Assembly: GCF_013423955.1 (NCBI RefSeq)
Contig: NZ_JACCKX010000001.1
Span: 1,302,001-1,366,000, forward strand
Origin: Ottowia beijingensis
Lineage (GTDB): Bacteria > Pseudomonadota > Gammaproteobacteria > Burkholderiales > Burkholderiaceae_C
Direction of reading: 5' to 3'
DNA: 64,000 bases
Part shown: positions 46,096 through 56,917 of the stretch, piece after piece
How the letters are laid out: each line of letters starts with the position of its first letter
Position numbering within the stretch: position 1 is the first letter of the stretch
Position numbers and translations under genes: made by a program
The notes under the pieces: generated by a model
What the model was told of the DNA's origin: nothing
What the model saw: the letters and a program-made list of their open reading frames with translations, nothing else
Databases searched by the model: none

Positions 46096-46485
46096 ATGAA
46101 GCCGACCCTCGCATTGACCGCTTTATGGCTGGGCAGCGTTGTGGCCGCGCAGGCACAGGAGCCCGCGGCATCGGCGCCCGCATCGGCCACCGCCGCAGCG
46201 CAGCCGGCCGGCGTGCCGGTGGCGGGCCTGCGCCCTTACGAGCGGCCCGAAGGCGCGCCGCGCCAGACAGAGCCGCCGGCCACGCCCGAGCAGATGGGTC
46301 GCTGGCTGCGTGGCGTGTCGCAGCCGCACCCCGGCAACGTCGAATCCATAGCGGGCACAGGCCACTGGTGGGTGCCATTGCGGGGGCCGGGCATGACCCC
46401 GCCGTACGACCCGCGCGGCTGGCATGGCGAAGCGCCATCCTCCGCACCCGCGACCCAGGCGCCCGCCAGCACCGCGTCCCGTTGA
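46096..46485 (+). CDS. Small secreted protein of unknown function, first gene of the redox cluster
   Basis: A 129-residue protein with a Sec signal peptide (MKPTLALTALWLGSVVAAQA, cleavage before QEP). The mature part is rich in Ala and Pro with a central ordered stretch: RPYERPEGAPRQTEPPATPE, MGRWLRGVSQPHPGNVESIA, then GHWWVPLRGPGMTPPYDPRG. No Cys and no haem motif. I do not recognise the family. It is the first gene behind the predicted sigma-54 promoter, so its job is probably linked to the periplasmic cytochrome and molybdoenzyme downstream. Confidence 0.7.
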   Translation: MKPTLALTALWLGSVVAAQAQEPAASAPASATAAAQPAGVPVAGLRPYERPEGAPRQTEPPATPEQMGRWLRGVSQPHPGNVESIAGTGHWWVPLRGPGMTPPYDPRGWHGEAPSSAPATQAPASTASR

Positions 46486-46670
46486 GTCAAGACGAGTTTC
46501 CGCCGTCCATGACCCGCACCCAGAACATGTCTGCCCCGCGCGCCTCGGCGCATGCGGCGTGCGGACTCCCGAATCGCCGCAGCCGTGCAAGGCGGCGCGT
46601 CGATGCTGCCGACAGGCAGGGGCCGCAAGGCCCGATTGTTTTCCTTGTTTTTGCATCGAAGGAGATCTCC

Positions 46671-47285
46671 ATGAAACTGGTTCGTCAAGCACTTGGCCTG
46701 TCGGTGATGGCGGCTGCACTGGCCGCATTGCCCGCCATGGCACAGCAATCCGGCATGAGCGGCATGTCGGGCATGAGCGGTCAGAAAGGCATGAGCGGCA
46801 TGTCTGGCCAGCAAGGCATGTCGGGTATGTCTGGCATGAGCGGCAACAAGCCCGCCGCTGGCGAGCAGAACCCCGGCATGGGTGGCATGTCGGGCATGAG
46901 CGGCATGAGCGGTATGTCCGGCATGTCGGGCCAGCAGGGCATGTCGGGAATGTCGGGCATGAGCGGCCAGCAAGGCATGTCGGGCATGAGCGGCATGTCC
47001 GGCCAGCAGGGCATGAGCGGCATGTCGGGAATGTCCGGCAACAAGGCCAAGGCCCCCGCCAAGAAGAAAAAGAAAGCCACCACCAAGAAGCGCCGCACCC
47101 AGCGTCAGCAGGGCATGAGCGGCATGTCGGGTATGAGTGGGATGTCCGGCATGAGCGGCATGTCCGGTATGTCGGGCCAACAAGGCATGAGCGGCATGTC
47201 GGGGATGTCCGGCATGAGCGGCCAGCAAGGCATGTCGGGCATGTCCGGCCAGCAGGGCATGGGCGGCATGTCCGGCAACAAGTAA
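46671..47285 (+). CDS. Secreted Met-Ser-Gly repeat protein
   Basis: A 204-residue protein with signal peptide MKLVRQALGLSVMAAALAAL and cleavage at AMA-Q. The mature chain is almost wholly MSG triplets, about 36 of them, interrupted by QQG or NK spacers, with one lysine-rich insert (KAKAPAKKKKKATTKKRR) in the middle. Nearly one residue in five is Met. A strong AAGGAGATCTCC site drives it. Met-rich periplasmic peptides can soak up oxidants as methionine sulfoxide (MrpX of Azospira is an example) or bind Cu(I). Here it precedes an S-oxide-reductase-type enzyme, which makes either role plausible but unproven. Confidence 0.85.
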   Translation: MKLVRQALGLSVMAAALAALPAMAQQSGMSGMSGMSGQKGMSGMSGQQGMSGMSGMSGNKPAAGEQNPGMGGMSGMSGMSGMSGMSGQQGMSGMSGMSGQQGMSGMSGMSGQQGMSGMSGMSGNKAKAPAKKKKKATTKKRRTQRQQGMSGMSGMSGMSGMSGMSGMSGQQGMSGMSGMSGMSGQQGMSGMSGQQGMGGMSGNK

Positions 47286-47331
47286 TCCGATAGGACGGTC
47301 CTGCCAGCCGGGCTTTGGCCTGGCTGGCCTT

Positions 47332-47367
47332 GCCGGGGCTTTCCGCGTGGACTGCCCCCGGCCTTTT
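47332..47367 (+). terminator. Possible attenuating terminator
   Basis: Arms gccgggg and ccccggc with a 17-base loop are followed by cTTTT, between the MSG-repeat gene and the cytochrome gene. Partial read-through would give more MSG protein than enzyme. Confidence 0.4.
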
Positions 47368-47405
47368 CCGACAAGACGCTGTATCCCTTTTTCGTGGAGC
47401 ACGCG

Positions 47406-48292
47406 ATGAACGCGCCCCGATTCAGACTCCTCCTCTGGTTGTCGGCCTGCCTGACCACCGCCGCGTTGCTCGGCGCCTGCAAGGACGCAAGCCCGCCCAC
47501 CGCCGCCCCAGCGACCCCCGCCGCCAGCGCAGCGGCCCCGCGCCTGTTGCCGCAGCCGCCACGGCCAAGCCGGCGAGCTACCACGCGGCCAGGTACGACC
47601 CCATCCATTTCAAGCCCGCCATCGACAAGGCCACCAACGAGCAGTGCCTGGCCTGTCACGCCGAAGTGCTCAAGCCGAGCGTGCGCAAGACGTCGCCGGC
47701 CGGTTTGTCCAGCGGCACCGCCAAGGCCTGGTATCAGCAGACGTCCACCTACCAGGGCGAGCAGGACACCTTCCACCGCCGCCACATCAGCACCGACTTC
47801 GCCAGGCAGGTGATGACGATGCGCTGCACCACCTGCCATGAAGGCAACGACCCGCGCGAGGAAGCGCCGGGAAGTTCGGCCACCGACTTCGGCCAGCAGA
47901 CCCTGCGCAAGATGGTCAACCCCGAGACCGTGTGCCTGAAGTGTCACGGCAAGATGAACCATGCGGTCATGGGCCTGCCGGGGCCGTGGGAACAGTCGAA
48001 GGCCATGTTCCAGAACAACTGCCTGCTGTGCCATTCCAACATCCGCACCAGCCGGCACAACGTCAACTACCTGAACGCCAAGGCCATCGAGGAACTGGCC
48101 GCCAAGCCGGACGGCGGCGACACCTGCTACGGCTGCCACGGCGGCCGCGCCTGGTACCGCACGCACTACCCCTATCCGCGTCACGCCTGGCCGGGCATGG
48201 ACCCGACGGTGCCGGACTGGGCCAAGGGCCGCCCCACCGAAAGCGAAGTGCGCTTCATCGCCGCCGCCGTGACGTCTGGAGAGAAGAAATGA
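47406..48292 (+). CDS. Pentaheme c-type cytochrome lipoprotein (frameshifted)
   Basis: A lipoprotein with lipobox LGAC (LLGAC-K) and five CXXCH haem-binding motifs: CLACH, CTTCH, CLKCH, CLLCH and CYGCH. One C appears missing from CCCC at 47536-47539, which separates the signal peptide from the haem part; repair gives about 295 residues. ATG 47406 has a GGAG site six bases upstream. It would sit in the periplasm, anchored by lipid, and pass electrons to or from the molybdoenzyme encoded next (four-base overlap ATGA). No NapC/NrfH-type membrane quinol dehydrogenase is in the cluster. Confidence 0.88.
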
Positions 48293-50901
48293 AGAACAAC
48301 GACCTGCCGCGTGACGCCGTGCGCTTTCCCAGCGTGAACGATTCCATCGACCGCCACGGCAATGGCTACCGGCGGCGCGACTTCCTGAAGATCATCGGCA
48401 CCGCGGCCGGTGCCGCCGGGCTGGTCAGCGTCGGTGTGTCGGTGGCGCCCGAGAAGGCGCAGGCCTTCGCCTACGAGCCCTACTACACCGACGATCAGCT
48501 CACCACCGTGGTCACCTCGTGCGCCCACAACTGCGGCTCGCGACACGTGCTGGTGGCGCACAAGAAAGGCGACGTGATCGTGCGCCTGTCGACCGACAAC
48601 GGCGAATACCAGGCCGGCGGCGCCTACGGCAAGGACACCTTCGAGGAGCCGCAGCTGCGCGCCTGCCTGCGCGGGCGCAGCTACCGCGCGCGCCTGTACT
48701 CGCCCGAGCGCCTGCTCTACCCCATGAAGCGCGTCGGCGCGCGCGGCGAGCACAAGTTCAAGCGCATCACCTGGGACGAGGCCCTCAACGAGATCGCCCA
48801 GAAGATGGTGCAGCTGAAAAAGGACTTCGGCCCCACCGCCATCCTCGACCAGAGCTACGCCGGCGCCAGCTACGGCGTGCTGCACAAGAGTGATCAGATC
48901 GAAGGGCTGCTGGGCCGCTTCCTGGGCATGTTCGGCTGCCGCACCAACTCGTGGAGCGTGCCGAGCTACCAGGGCACCACGTTCTCCAGCCGCATGACCT
49001 TCGGCACCATCCAGGACGGCAACGAGGACGACGCGTTCGCGCACAGCAAGCTGATCATCATGTGGGGCTGGAACCCGGCCTACACCTTCCACGGCGGCAA
49101 CACCTTCTACTACATGCGCATGGCCAAGCAGCGCGGCTGCAAGTTCGTGCTGGTCGATCCGCAGTACACCGACTCGGCCGCCGTGTACGACGCCTGGTGG
49201 ATCCCCATCAAGCCCAACACCGACGCGGCCATGATGGCCGCCATGGCCTACCACATCTTCACCAACAACTGGCAGGACCAGAAGTTCATCAACAAGTTCG
49301 TGCTGGGCATGGACGCCGGCACGCTGCCCAAGGAGTTCGCGGGCAAGGAGAACTTCAAGGACTACATCCTCGGCACCTACGACAAGCAGCCCAAGACGCC
49401 CGAATGGGCCGAGCCGATCTGCGGCGTGAAGGCCGACGACATCAAGAAGCTGGCCGAGATGTACGCCAGGACCAAGCCCGCCGCGCTGAAGGCGTCCTGG
49501 TCGCCTGGCCGCGCCAGCTACGGCGAGCAGTACAACCGCATGGCCGCTGCACTGCAGGCCATGACCGGCAACATCGGCATCCTGGGCGGCTGTGCCGAGG
49601 GCGTGGGCAAGGCCTGGCACAGCGAGAGCGTGGCCTACCCCTACGACGAGAACGCCAACCTGTGGTGGGCATCGATCAAGAGCGACCGCTGGGCCCACTG
49701 CGTGCTGAACTACCCGAACGTGAAGAGGGAAGAAGTGGGCCTCTGGCCGCGCGAGGACAACCTGGATGGCCAGATTCCCAACATCAAGGCGATCTTCTGG
49801 CAGGGCAGCGACTGGTTCAACCAGCTCACCAACATAAACAAGGAAATCAAGGCCATCGACAAGCTGGAACTGGTGGTGTGCATGGACTCGACCATCACGC
49901 CCTCGGGCATCTGGGCCGACTACCTGCTGCCGATCGCCACGCACTTCGAGCGGCACGACGTGGCGCTGCCCTGGTACAAGGGCCACTATTACATCCACCG
50001 TCCGAAGGTGATCGAGCCACTGGGCGAGAGCAAGACCGACTTCCAGGTGTTCACCGAGATGTGCTACCGGCTGGAGCAGATCGACCCGAGCCTGAAGAAC
50101 CTGGGCCAGCGCTACAACCCGCGCGCCCAACGCGACTACTTCCAGAACCCCGATGCGGTGGACGAGGCCTACCTGAAGGCCTGGTGGGACGGCAGCGTGC
50201 AGCACCACCAGCATGTCACCATGAGCTGGGACGAGTTCAAGCAGCACGGCACCTACAAGTTCAAGCTCAGCGAACCGCATGTCGCCTTCCGCGACCAGGT
50301 GACCAAGGGCGTGCCGTTCGAGACGGCCTCGGGCAAGATCGAGATTTTCTCGACCTATCTGGCCGGCATCGAGGACTGGACGAAGACGCAGTTCGGTTAC
50401 GAGATCCCCTACATCCCGAAGTGGATCGAACCCTTCGAGTCGCTGAACCACCCGATCACCAAGGACTACCCGTTCCACCTGATCAGCCCGCACCCGCGCT
50501 GGCGCACGCACTCGATCTTCAACAACATCCCCTGGCTGCGCGAGACCTACGAGCAGGAGGTGACGATCAACGCCAGCGATGCGAAGAAGCTCGGCATCCT
50601 GACCGGCGACACCGTCGAGGTGTGGAACGAGCGCGGCAAGTGCGTGGTGCCCGCCTACGTCACCGAGCGCCTGCTGCCCGGCGTGCTGGTGCTGTTCGAA
50701 GGCGCCTGGATGGACCCGGACAAGGACGGCGTGGACCGCGCCGGCAACCCCGACTTCCTGACGCTCGACAACCCGAGCCCCGCAGGCGCCTTCGCCTACA
50801 ACAACGCCATGGTGCAGATCAGGAAGACCGACCTGGTGCACCGGCCGGGCTGGGACGACCTGGCGGTGGCCCGCTCGTCGGTGTTCCGCCGCGACATGTA
50901 A
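48289..50901 (+). CDS. DmsA-like molybdopterin oxidoreductase catalytic subunit, Tat-exported
   Basis: An 870-residue Mo-bisPGD enzyme of the DMSO reductase family. The Tat signal is YRRRDFLKIIGTAAGAAG with cleavage near KAQA-F. The FeS site is C78-x3-C82-x3-H86-...-C126 (SCAHNCGSRHV, LRACLRGRSYR): the third Cys of DmsA is His here. DmsA-like blocks follow: RLLYPMKRVGARGEHKFKRI, WGWNPAYTFHGGNTFYYM, VLVDPQYTDSAAVYDAWW and a C-terminal DMSOR domain (HPRWRTHSIFNNIPWL). The residue at the usual Mo-ligand place is probably the Ser of VPSYQG. The substrate may be an S- or N-oxide or an oxyanion; it cannot be read. Confidence 0.88.
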   Translation: MKNNDLPRDAVRFPSVNDSIDRHGNGYRRRDFLKIIGTAAGAAGLVSVGVSVAPEKAQAFAYEPYYTDDQLTTVVTSCAHNCGSRHVLVAHKKGDVIVRLSTDNGEYQAGGAYGKDTFEEPQLRACLRGRSYRARLYSPERLLYPMKRVGARGEHKFKRITWDEALNEIAQKMVQLKKDFGPTAILDQSYAGASYGVLHKSDQIEGLLGRFLGMFGCRTNSWSVPSYQGTTFSSRMTFGTIQDGNEDDAFAHSKLIIMWGWNPAYTFHGGNTFYYMRMAKQRGCKFVLVDPQYTDSAAVYDAWWIPIKPNTDAAMMAAMAYHIFTNNWQDQKFINKFVLGMDAGTLPKEFAGKENFKDYILGTYDKQPKTPEWAEPICGVKADDIKKLAEMYARTKPAALKASWSPGRASYGEQYNRMAAALQAMTGNIGILGGCAEGVGKAWHSESVAYPYDENANLWWASIKSDRWAHCVLNYPNVKREEVGLWPREDNLDGQIPNIKAIFWQGSDWFNQLTNINKEIKAIDKLELVVCMDSTITPSGIWADYLLPIATHFERHDVALPWYKGHYYIHRPKVIEPLGESKTDFQVFTEMCYRLEQIDPSLKNLGQRYNPRAQRDYFQNPDAVDEAYLKAWWDGSVQHHQHVTMSWDEFKQHGTYKFKLSEPHVAFRDQVTKGVPFETASGKIEIFSTYLAGIEDWTKTQFGYEIPYIPKWIEPFESLNHPITKDYPFHLISPHPRWRTHSIFNNIPWLRETYEQEVTINASDAKKLGILTGDTVEVWNERGKCVVPAYVTERLLPGVLVLFEGAWMDPDKDGVDRAGNPDFLTLDNPSPAGAFAYNNAMVQIRKTDLVHRPGWDDLAVARSSVFRRDM

Positions 50902-50913
50902 GGAGCCGATGCC

Positions 50914-51650
50914 ATGGCCGAGAAACAAGTCATCAACAAGCTGGGCGTCGACGCCAAGGCGCGCGTGAAATACGCGCAGGAACGGCGTGACGCGACAACC
51001 TACGAACCGGTCAAGCCCGAACAGCAGTGGGGCTTCATCCACAACAACATGGACTGCATCGGCTGCCGCGCCTGCGAGATCGCGTGCAAGGACAAGAACG
51101 GCCTGCCGCCCGGCCCGCGCTTCCGCCGCGTGATGTACATCGAGGGCGGCAGCTTCCCGACGTGTTCGCCTACAAAGTCAACATGTCGTGCAACCACTGT
51201 GCCGAACCGGCCTGCCTGCCGGCCTGCCCCACCGGCGCGATCTGGAAGCGTGCCGACAACGGCGTGGTCGACATCGACAGCAGCCTGTGCATCGGTTGCC
51301 GCCGCTGCGAGGCCACCTGCCCGTTCGGCGCGCCGCAGTATGACCCGACCGACAACACCGTCAAGAAGTGCAACCTGTGCATCGACGAGCTGGAAGCCGG
51401 CCGCAAGCCTTACTGCGTGTCGGCCTGCATGATGCGCGTGCTCGACATCGGCCCCATCGACCAGCTGCGTGCCGGCACCTGGGACACCAAGGCCATGGTC
51501 AAGGGTGTCGACCAGCCGGTGCGCCAGGTGCAGCACATGGCCAACCCGGAGCTGACCAACCCGTCGATCGTGTTCATCGCCCACCCCAAGGGCAAGGTCG
51601 AGCCGCAGGCCGAGGCCCCCGCGGCGCCAGCCAGCAAGGCATCGTCCTGA
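50914..51650 (+). CDS. DmsB-like 4x[4Fe-4S] electron-transfer subunit (frameshifted)
   Basis: A roughly 245-residue iron-sulfur subunit with four cluster motifs: CIGCRACEIAC, CNHCAEPACLPAC, CIGCRRCEATC and CNLCIDELEAGRKPYCVSAC. These match DmsB. One C seems missing from CCC near 51158 (GGSFP to DVFAYKVN). It has no Tat signal of its own and would be exported bound to the DmsA-like partner, which starts 12 bases upstream of it. It would link the catalytic subunit to the pentaheme cytochrome. Confidence 0.9.
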
Positions 51651-51654
51651 CGCC

Positions 51655-52355
51655 ATGAGCACCACCGCGACATCGCCATCCGACTGGCACGTTCTGGCCG
51701 CCGAGGACCTGCGCGCGCTGGCGTGGCTGCACGCCGGCGAACGCAGTCCCGAGGTGCTGGCCGCGCTGCACGCCAGCGGCTTCCCGACACGCTGACGCTG
51801 GTGGCCGCCGAGGCGCCAGCGGCGCAAGCCATGTCGGCTGCGCTGAGCGCCCTGGCCGAGCAGCGCCGCGCCAGACAGGACGACATGGCGCTACCCGCCT
51901 CCAGCGTGGACGAGCTGGCCGCCGACTACGCGGCCATCTACCTAACGCATGCACTGCGCGCCTCGCCGCACGAATCGGTGTGGCGCGACGACGATCACCT
52001 GATGCTGCAGGGCCCGACCTTCGCCGTGCGCGCCTTCTACCGCCGCCACGGCGTGCAGGTGCCGGACTGGCGAGCGCGTGCCGACGACCACATCAGCCAC
52101 GAACTGGACTTCGTCGCCTTGCTGCTGGAGCGCGGCAACGAGCGCGAGGCGGCGCGCTTTCTCAAGACCCACCTGCTGGCCTGGCTGCCCGACTTCGCCC
52201 GCCGCGTGGCGCAACGCGCCGCCACGCCGTTCTATGCCGCGCTGGCCGCCCTGACGCTGGCCGCCTGCGAAGGCTGCCAGCAGCGCCTGCCGACGGTAGC
52301 GGTGCTGCCGCAACCGGTGGTGGAAGGGCCGCGGCCGGGCGGCTGCGGCGGCTGA
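51655..52355 (+). CDS. TorD/DmsD-family molybdoenzyme chaperone (frameshifted)
   Basis: A roughly 233-residue helical cytoplasmic chaperone that would bind the Tat signal of the DmsA-like enzyme until its cofactor is inserted. The family pattern is ELAADYAAIYLTHALRASPH, ESVWRDDDHLMLQGPTFAVR and DDHISHELDFVALLLERG. One base appears missing near 51786 (HASGFP to DTLTLVAAEAPAA). ATG 51655 lies four bases after the FeS subunit stop. Confidence 0.85.
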
Positions 52356-52374
52356 CCGGCGAGGGCATGCACCG

Positions 52375-53460
52375 GTGACCGGCGCGCTGGAGGCCCGGAC
52401 CGAGTTGGCCATCCATGCCGAGCGCTGCGTGCACCAGCGCGTGCGCGGCGCGGCCTGCCGCGCCTGCGTGGACGCCTGCCCCACTGCGGCCTGGCAGATG
52501 TCGGACGACGGTCTGGCCTTCGACCCGGAGGCCTGCGATGCCTGCGGCCTGTGCGTGGCTGCCTGCCCAACCGAGGCGCTGGAGCTGCCTGCGCCACAAC
52601 CCCTGCTGCAACGCTGCGAGCAGATGCCACCCGCCGCCTGGTGGCGTTGCGAGCGCGCCGGCCTGCCCGGCCGCCCCAGCACCGCGTGCCTGCTGGCCCT
52701 GAGCCCGGCGTGGCTGCACTTGGCGAGCCGCCGGCTGGGCGTGCACGACCATGTCTTCGTGCCGGGCGCCTGCAGCCGCTGCGAACGCGGTGCCGGTCTG
52801 GCTGAATGGCAGCGCCAGTGGCGCGGCCAGGCGGCGCTGGCCGCCAGCCAGGGCTTCGCATTGCGGCTGCGCCTGGCGCCGGCGGCGGACTGGCCCGCCG
52901 CGCACGACACTGGCGCACCTGCCGACGCCAGCCGCCGCCGCTTCTTTGCCCGCGCCGCCACGCCCGCCGCGCCGCGCGTGGCCGGCGCGCTGAACAGCGC
53001 GCGCGAGGACGTGTGGACCGACGCACCCGCCACGTCGCCCGCCCAGCCCGCGCCACCGCTGTGGCGAGTGGACTTCGAGCGCGCGCGCTGCACGCTGTGC
53101 CTGGCCTGTACCCGCGTGTGCCCCGTGAATGCTATCTTTTTCGAAGCTGAAGGCGCAGATTCGACGGCGACTGGGTTCGGATTCGACCTGCAACGCTGCA
53201 CCGGCTGCGGCCTGTGCAGCGCGGTGTGCGAGGACGGCGCCCTGTCGCAGCCCGCCGCCGGCCAGCAGCCCGACGCACCGCCCCTGGACGTTCCGGCGCA
53301 CTGGCCGGTCGTCACCCGCCGCTGTCCGCACTGCCGGATTGACTTCCGTCAATTCGTGGAGTCCGGCGACGCCTCAAACTCGGTCACAACCTGCCCGACC
53401 TGCAGCCAGGGACGTCCGTTTCACGCCGACCGCATCGTGCAGGCCGATTCCAGCACATGA
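52375..53460 (+). CDS. Polyferredoxin (NapF-like) with C-terminal CXXC pair
   Basis: A 361-residue protein with two widely separated double-cluster ferredoxin parts. The N-terminal part has CVHQRVRGAACRACVDACP and CDACGLCVAACP; the C-terminal part has CTLCLACTRVCP and CTGCGLCSAVCE. A final pair CPHCRIDF and CPTCSQGRPF looks like a zinc ribbon. No signal peptide or helix is seen, so it is probably cytoplasmic, as is NapF, which helps mature NapA. It starts at GTG 52375, and its TGA overlaps the kinase ATG. A role in cofactor or FeS loading of the DmsA-like enzyme is likely but inferred. Confidence 0.8.
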   Translation: MTGALEARTELAIHAERCVHQRVRGAACRACVDACPTAAWQMSDDGLAFDPEACDACGLCVAACPTEALELPAPQPLLQRCEQMPPAAWWRCERAGLPGRPSTACLLALSPAWLHLASRRLGVHDHVFVPGACSRCERGAGLAEWQRQWRGQAALAASQGFALRLRLAPAADWPAAHDTGAPADASRRRFFARAATPAAPRVAGALNSAREDVWTDAPATSPAQPAPPLWRVDFERARCTLCLACTRVCPVNAIFFEAEGADSTATGFGFDLQRCTGCGLCSAVCEDGALSQPAAGQQPDAPPLDVPAHWPVVTRRCPHCRIDFRQFVESGDASNSVTTCPTCSQGRPFHADRIVQADSST

Positions 53461-55459
53461 CCGATCACACCACGCCGCTGCGCGGCGAAGCTGCGCGCAC
53501 TGCGTCATCGCCGCCGGCCGAAGCGCCCCGCTTCGTGGCCGCCGTGCCGCACTGGCTGCGCGTGTCGCTGGCACGCCGGCTCATGCTGGGGCTGGCGGTG
53601 GCGCTGCTGGCGTCTGCCGCACTGCTGGTGGTGCTGGCGCTGGCCATCGGCCGCGACAGCCTGCGCCGCCAGCATGAAGCCGCTGCCCAGCGCGTGGCGC
53701 ACCTGTTCGAGGCCAGCCTGCAGAACGCCATGCTCAAGCGCGACCTGGACGGCATGGCGGGCATCCTGGCCAGCCTGGGCCAGTCGTCCGGCGTCACGCA
53801 GGCGCGGCTGCTGGCGCCGAACGGCGCGGTGCGCTTCGCCTCGCAACCGCAGGCGGTGGGCACCAATGCCTGGTCGCAGATCGACGGGCTGTGCCTGCAC
53901 GCCGGCTGCGCCGCCCCGCCGCCACGCCTGCAATGGCGGCCGCTGCCGCAGGGCGAGCAGTTGCAGATCGCGTACCCGATCCACAACCAGCCGCGCTGCG
54001 CGCAGTGCCACGGCGTGGCCAGCGCGCACCCGGTGAACGGCGTGCTGCTGGTGGACTTCGAGCCGCTGCCGGCGCTCAACCCGGTGAGCGCACCGGGCCT
54101 GATGCTGGTCGGCGCGGGGCTGGCCACGCTGGCGCTGTTCGCCACCATCATGGGGCTGACGCTGCGCCGCCAGGTCACTGAACCGCTGGCCCGCCTGGCC
54201 ACCACCACCGACCGCCTGGCCGCGGGTGCGCTGGATGCGCGCCTGGGCCAAGGCGCGCACGGCCCCGACGAACTGGGCCGCGTGGCTGACGGCTTCGACC
54301 ACATGGCCGACCGCGTGCAGACCATGGTGGGCGACCTGGCCGAGCAGCACCGCTTCCTGCAGACCCTGATCGACGCCATTCCCGACCCCGTGCTGGTGAT
54401 CGGCCCCGACTTCCGCATCCGCCTGGCCAACAGCGCCTACACCGCACTTGTGGGGCAGCAGCCGCAGGCCGTCATCGGGCAGTGCTGCCACCGCGCCAGC
54501 CGGGGACTGGACGAACCCTGCCCCAGCACGCTGCTGCACTGCCCCGTGGCCGAGATGCGTGCCCGACCGCAGCGCCTGCGCAGCATGATGAGCGTGCGCC
54601 GCGCCGATGGCAGCGCGGTGGAAGTCGACATCGAGGCCGCACCGCTCATCACTCGCGATGGCGAGACGCTGGTGGTCGAGGTGATGCGCCCGCTCGACCG
54701 TGCGGTGCGCTTCTCGCAGGAGCAGCGCCTGTCCACCATCGGCCTGCTGGCCAACGGCGTGGCGCACGAGATCCACAACCCGCTGGCCTCCATCCGCCTG
54801 GCGCTGCAGGCCAGCCTGCGCGGCCTGCGTGCCGGCGACATGGGGCGCGAGGAACTGACCGACTACCTGCAACTGGTGGACCGCGAGATCGACCGCTGCG
54901 TGGCCACCACACAGCGCCTGCTGCAGATGAGCCAGGCGCCCGGCCAGACGCTGCAGCCGGTGGCCGTGGCGACCGCCGTCGACGACGTGCTGGCGCTGCT
55001 GGGCGAGGAGTGCCGCAGCCGCGGCGTGCAGGTGCAGGTGGTCATCGACCCACCCGGCGCGCGCGTGCTGGCCGACGAGGCCGAATTGCGCCAGGTGCTG
55101 GTCAACCTGATCCACAACGCGCTGCACGCCATGGCCGGGGGCGGTGGCATCGACATCACGGGCCGTCCCACGCCAGCCCCGGATGGCGATGCACCCCGGA
55201 TGGGCTACGAACTGAGCGTGCGCGACACCGGGCGCGGCATCGCGGCGGACGAGCAGTCGCTGATCTTCCTGCCCTTCTTCAGCCGCCGCGCCGATGGCCA
55301 GCGCGGCACCGGCCTGGGCCTGGCCATCTGCAAGGCGGCCGTCGAGCGCTTCGGCGGCCGCATCACGGTGCGCAGCGAGCCAGGCGCAGGCGCCTGCTTC
55401 ACGCTGCACCTGCAGACGCCGCCGGAACCCGGCGACACGGCCCATGGGGAGGACCGCGC

Positions 55460-55463
<4 letters not shown>
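53457..55463 (+). CDS. Sensor histidine kinase with a periplasmic haem-c motif
   Basis: A 668-residue kinase. Helices at about 41-64 and 213-236 enclose a periplasmic loop with CAQCH at 181-185 (preceded by HNQPR), a consensus covalent haem c site, plus Cys146 and Cys151. HAMP follows (TEPLARLATTTDRLAAGALD), then a PAS domain with a Cys-rich segment (GQCCHRASRGLDEPCPS, HCPVAEM), the HisKA box ANGVAHEIHNPLASIR (His437) and HATPase blocks (NLIHNALHAMAGG, VRDTGRGIAADE, GTGLGLAICKAAVERFGG). It overlaps the response regulator start by four bases. It probably senses redox state or a haem ligand. Confidence 0.9.
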
Positions 55464-56821
<1,358 letters not shown>

Positions 56822-56827
56822 AGAACT

Positions 56828-56891
56828 TCAATAACGATAGCTGCTAGCTCCCGCCCTGCAAAGCTTTCAGCCACTTTTCTCCAATAAAACT
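56828..56891. repeat. GATAGCTGC interspersed repeat
   Basis: aataacgatagctgctagct ... ctttcagccacttttctcca closes the redox cluster and separates it from the convergent GMC gene. Confidence 0.65.
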
Positions 56892-56917
56892 GATCTGGCG
56901 CCGTTGAAGACGGTTCG

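Noticed and set aside
46740..47280. CRISPR-like regular short repeats
   Set aside because: The 9-bp periodicity is coding (MSG codons) with no unique spacers of equal length.
48181..51042. A 950-codon open frame on the minus strand opposite the DmsA-like gene
   Set aside because: High-GC codon bias leaves long antisense frames open. The plus-strand protein has clear domains, cofactor motifs and a Tat signal; the antisense product shows none.
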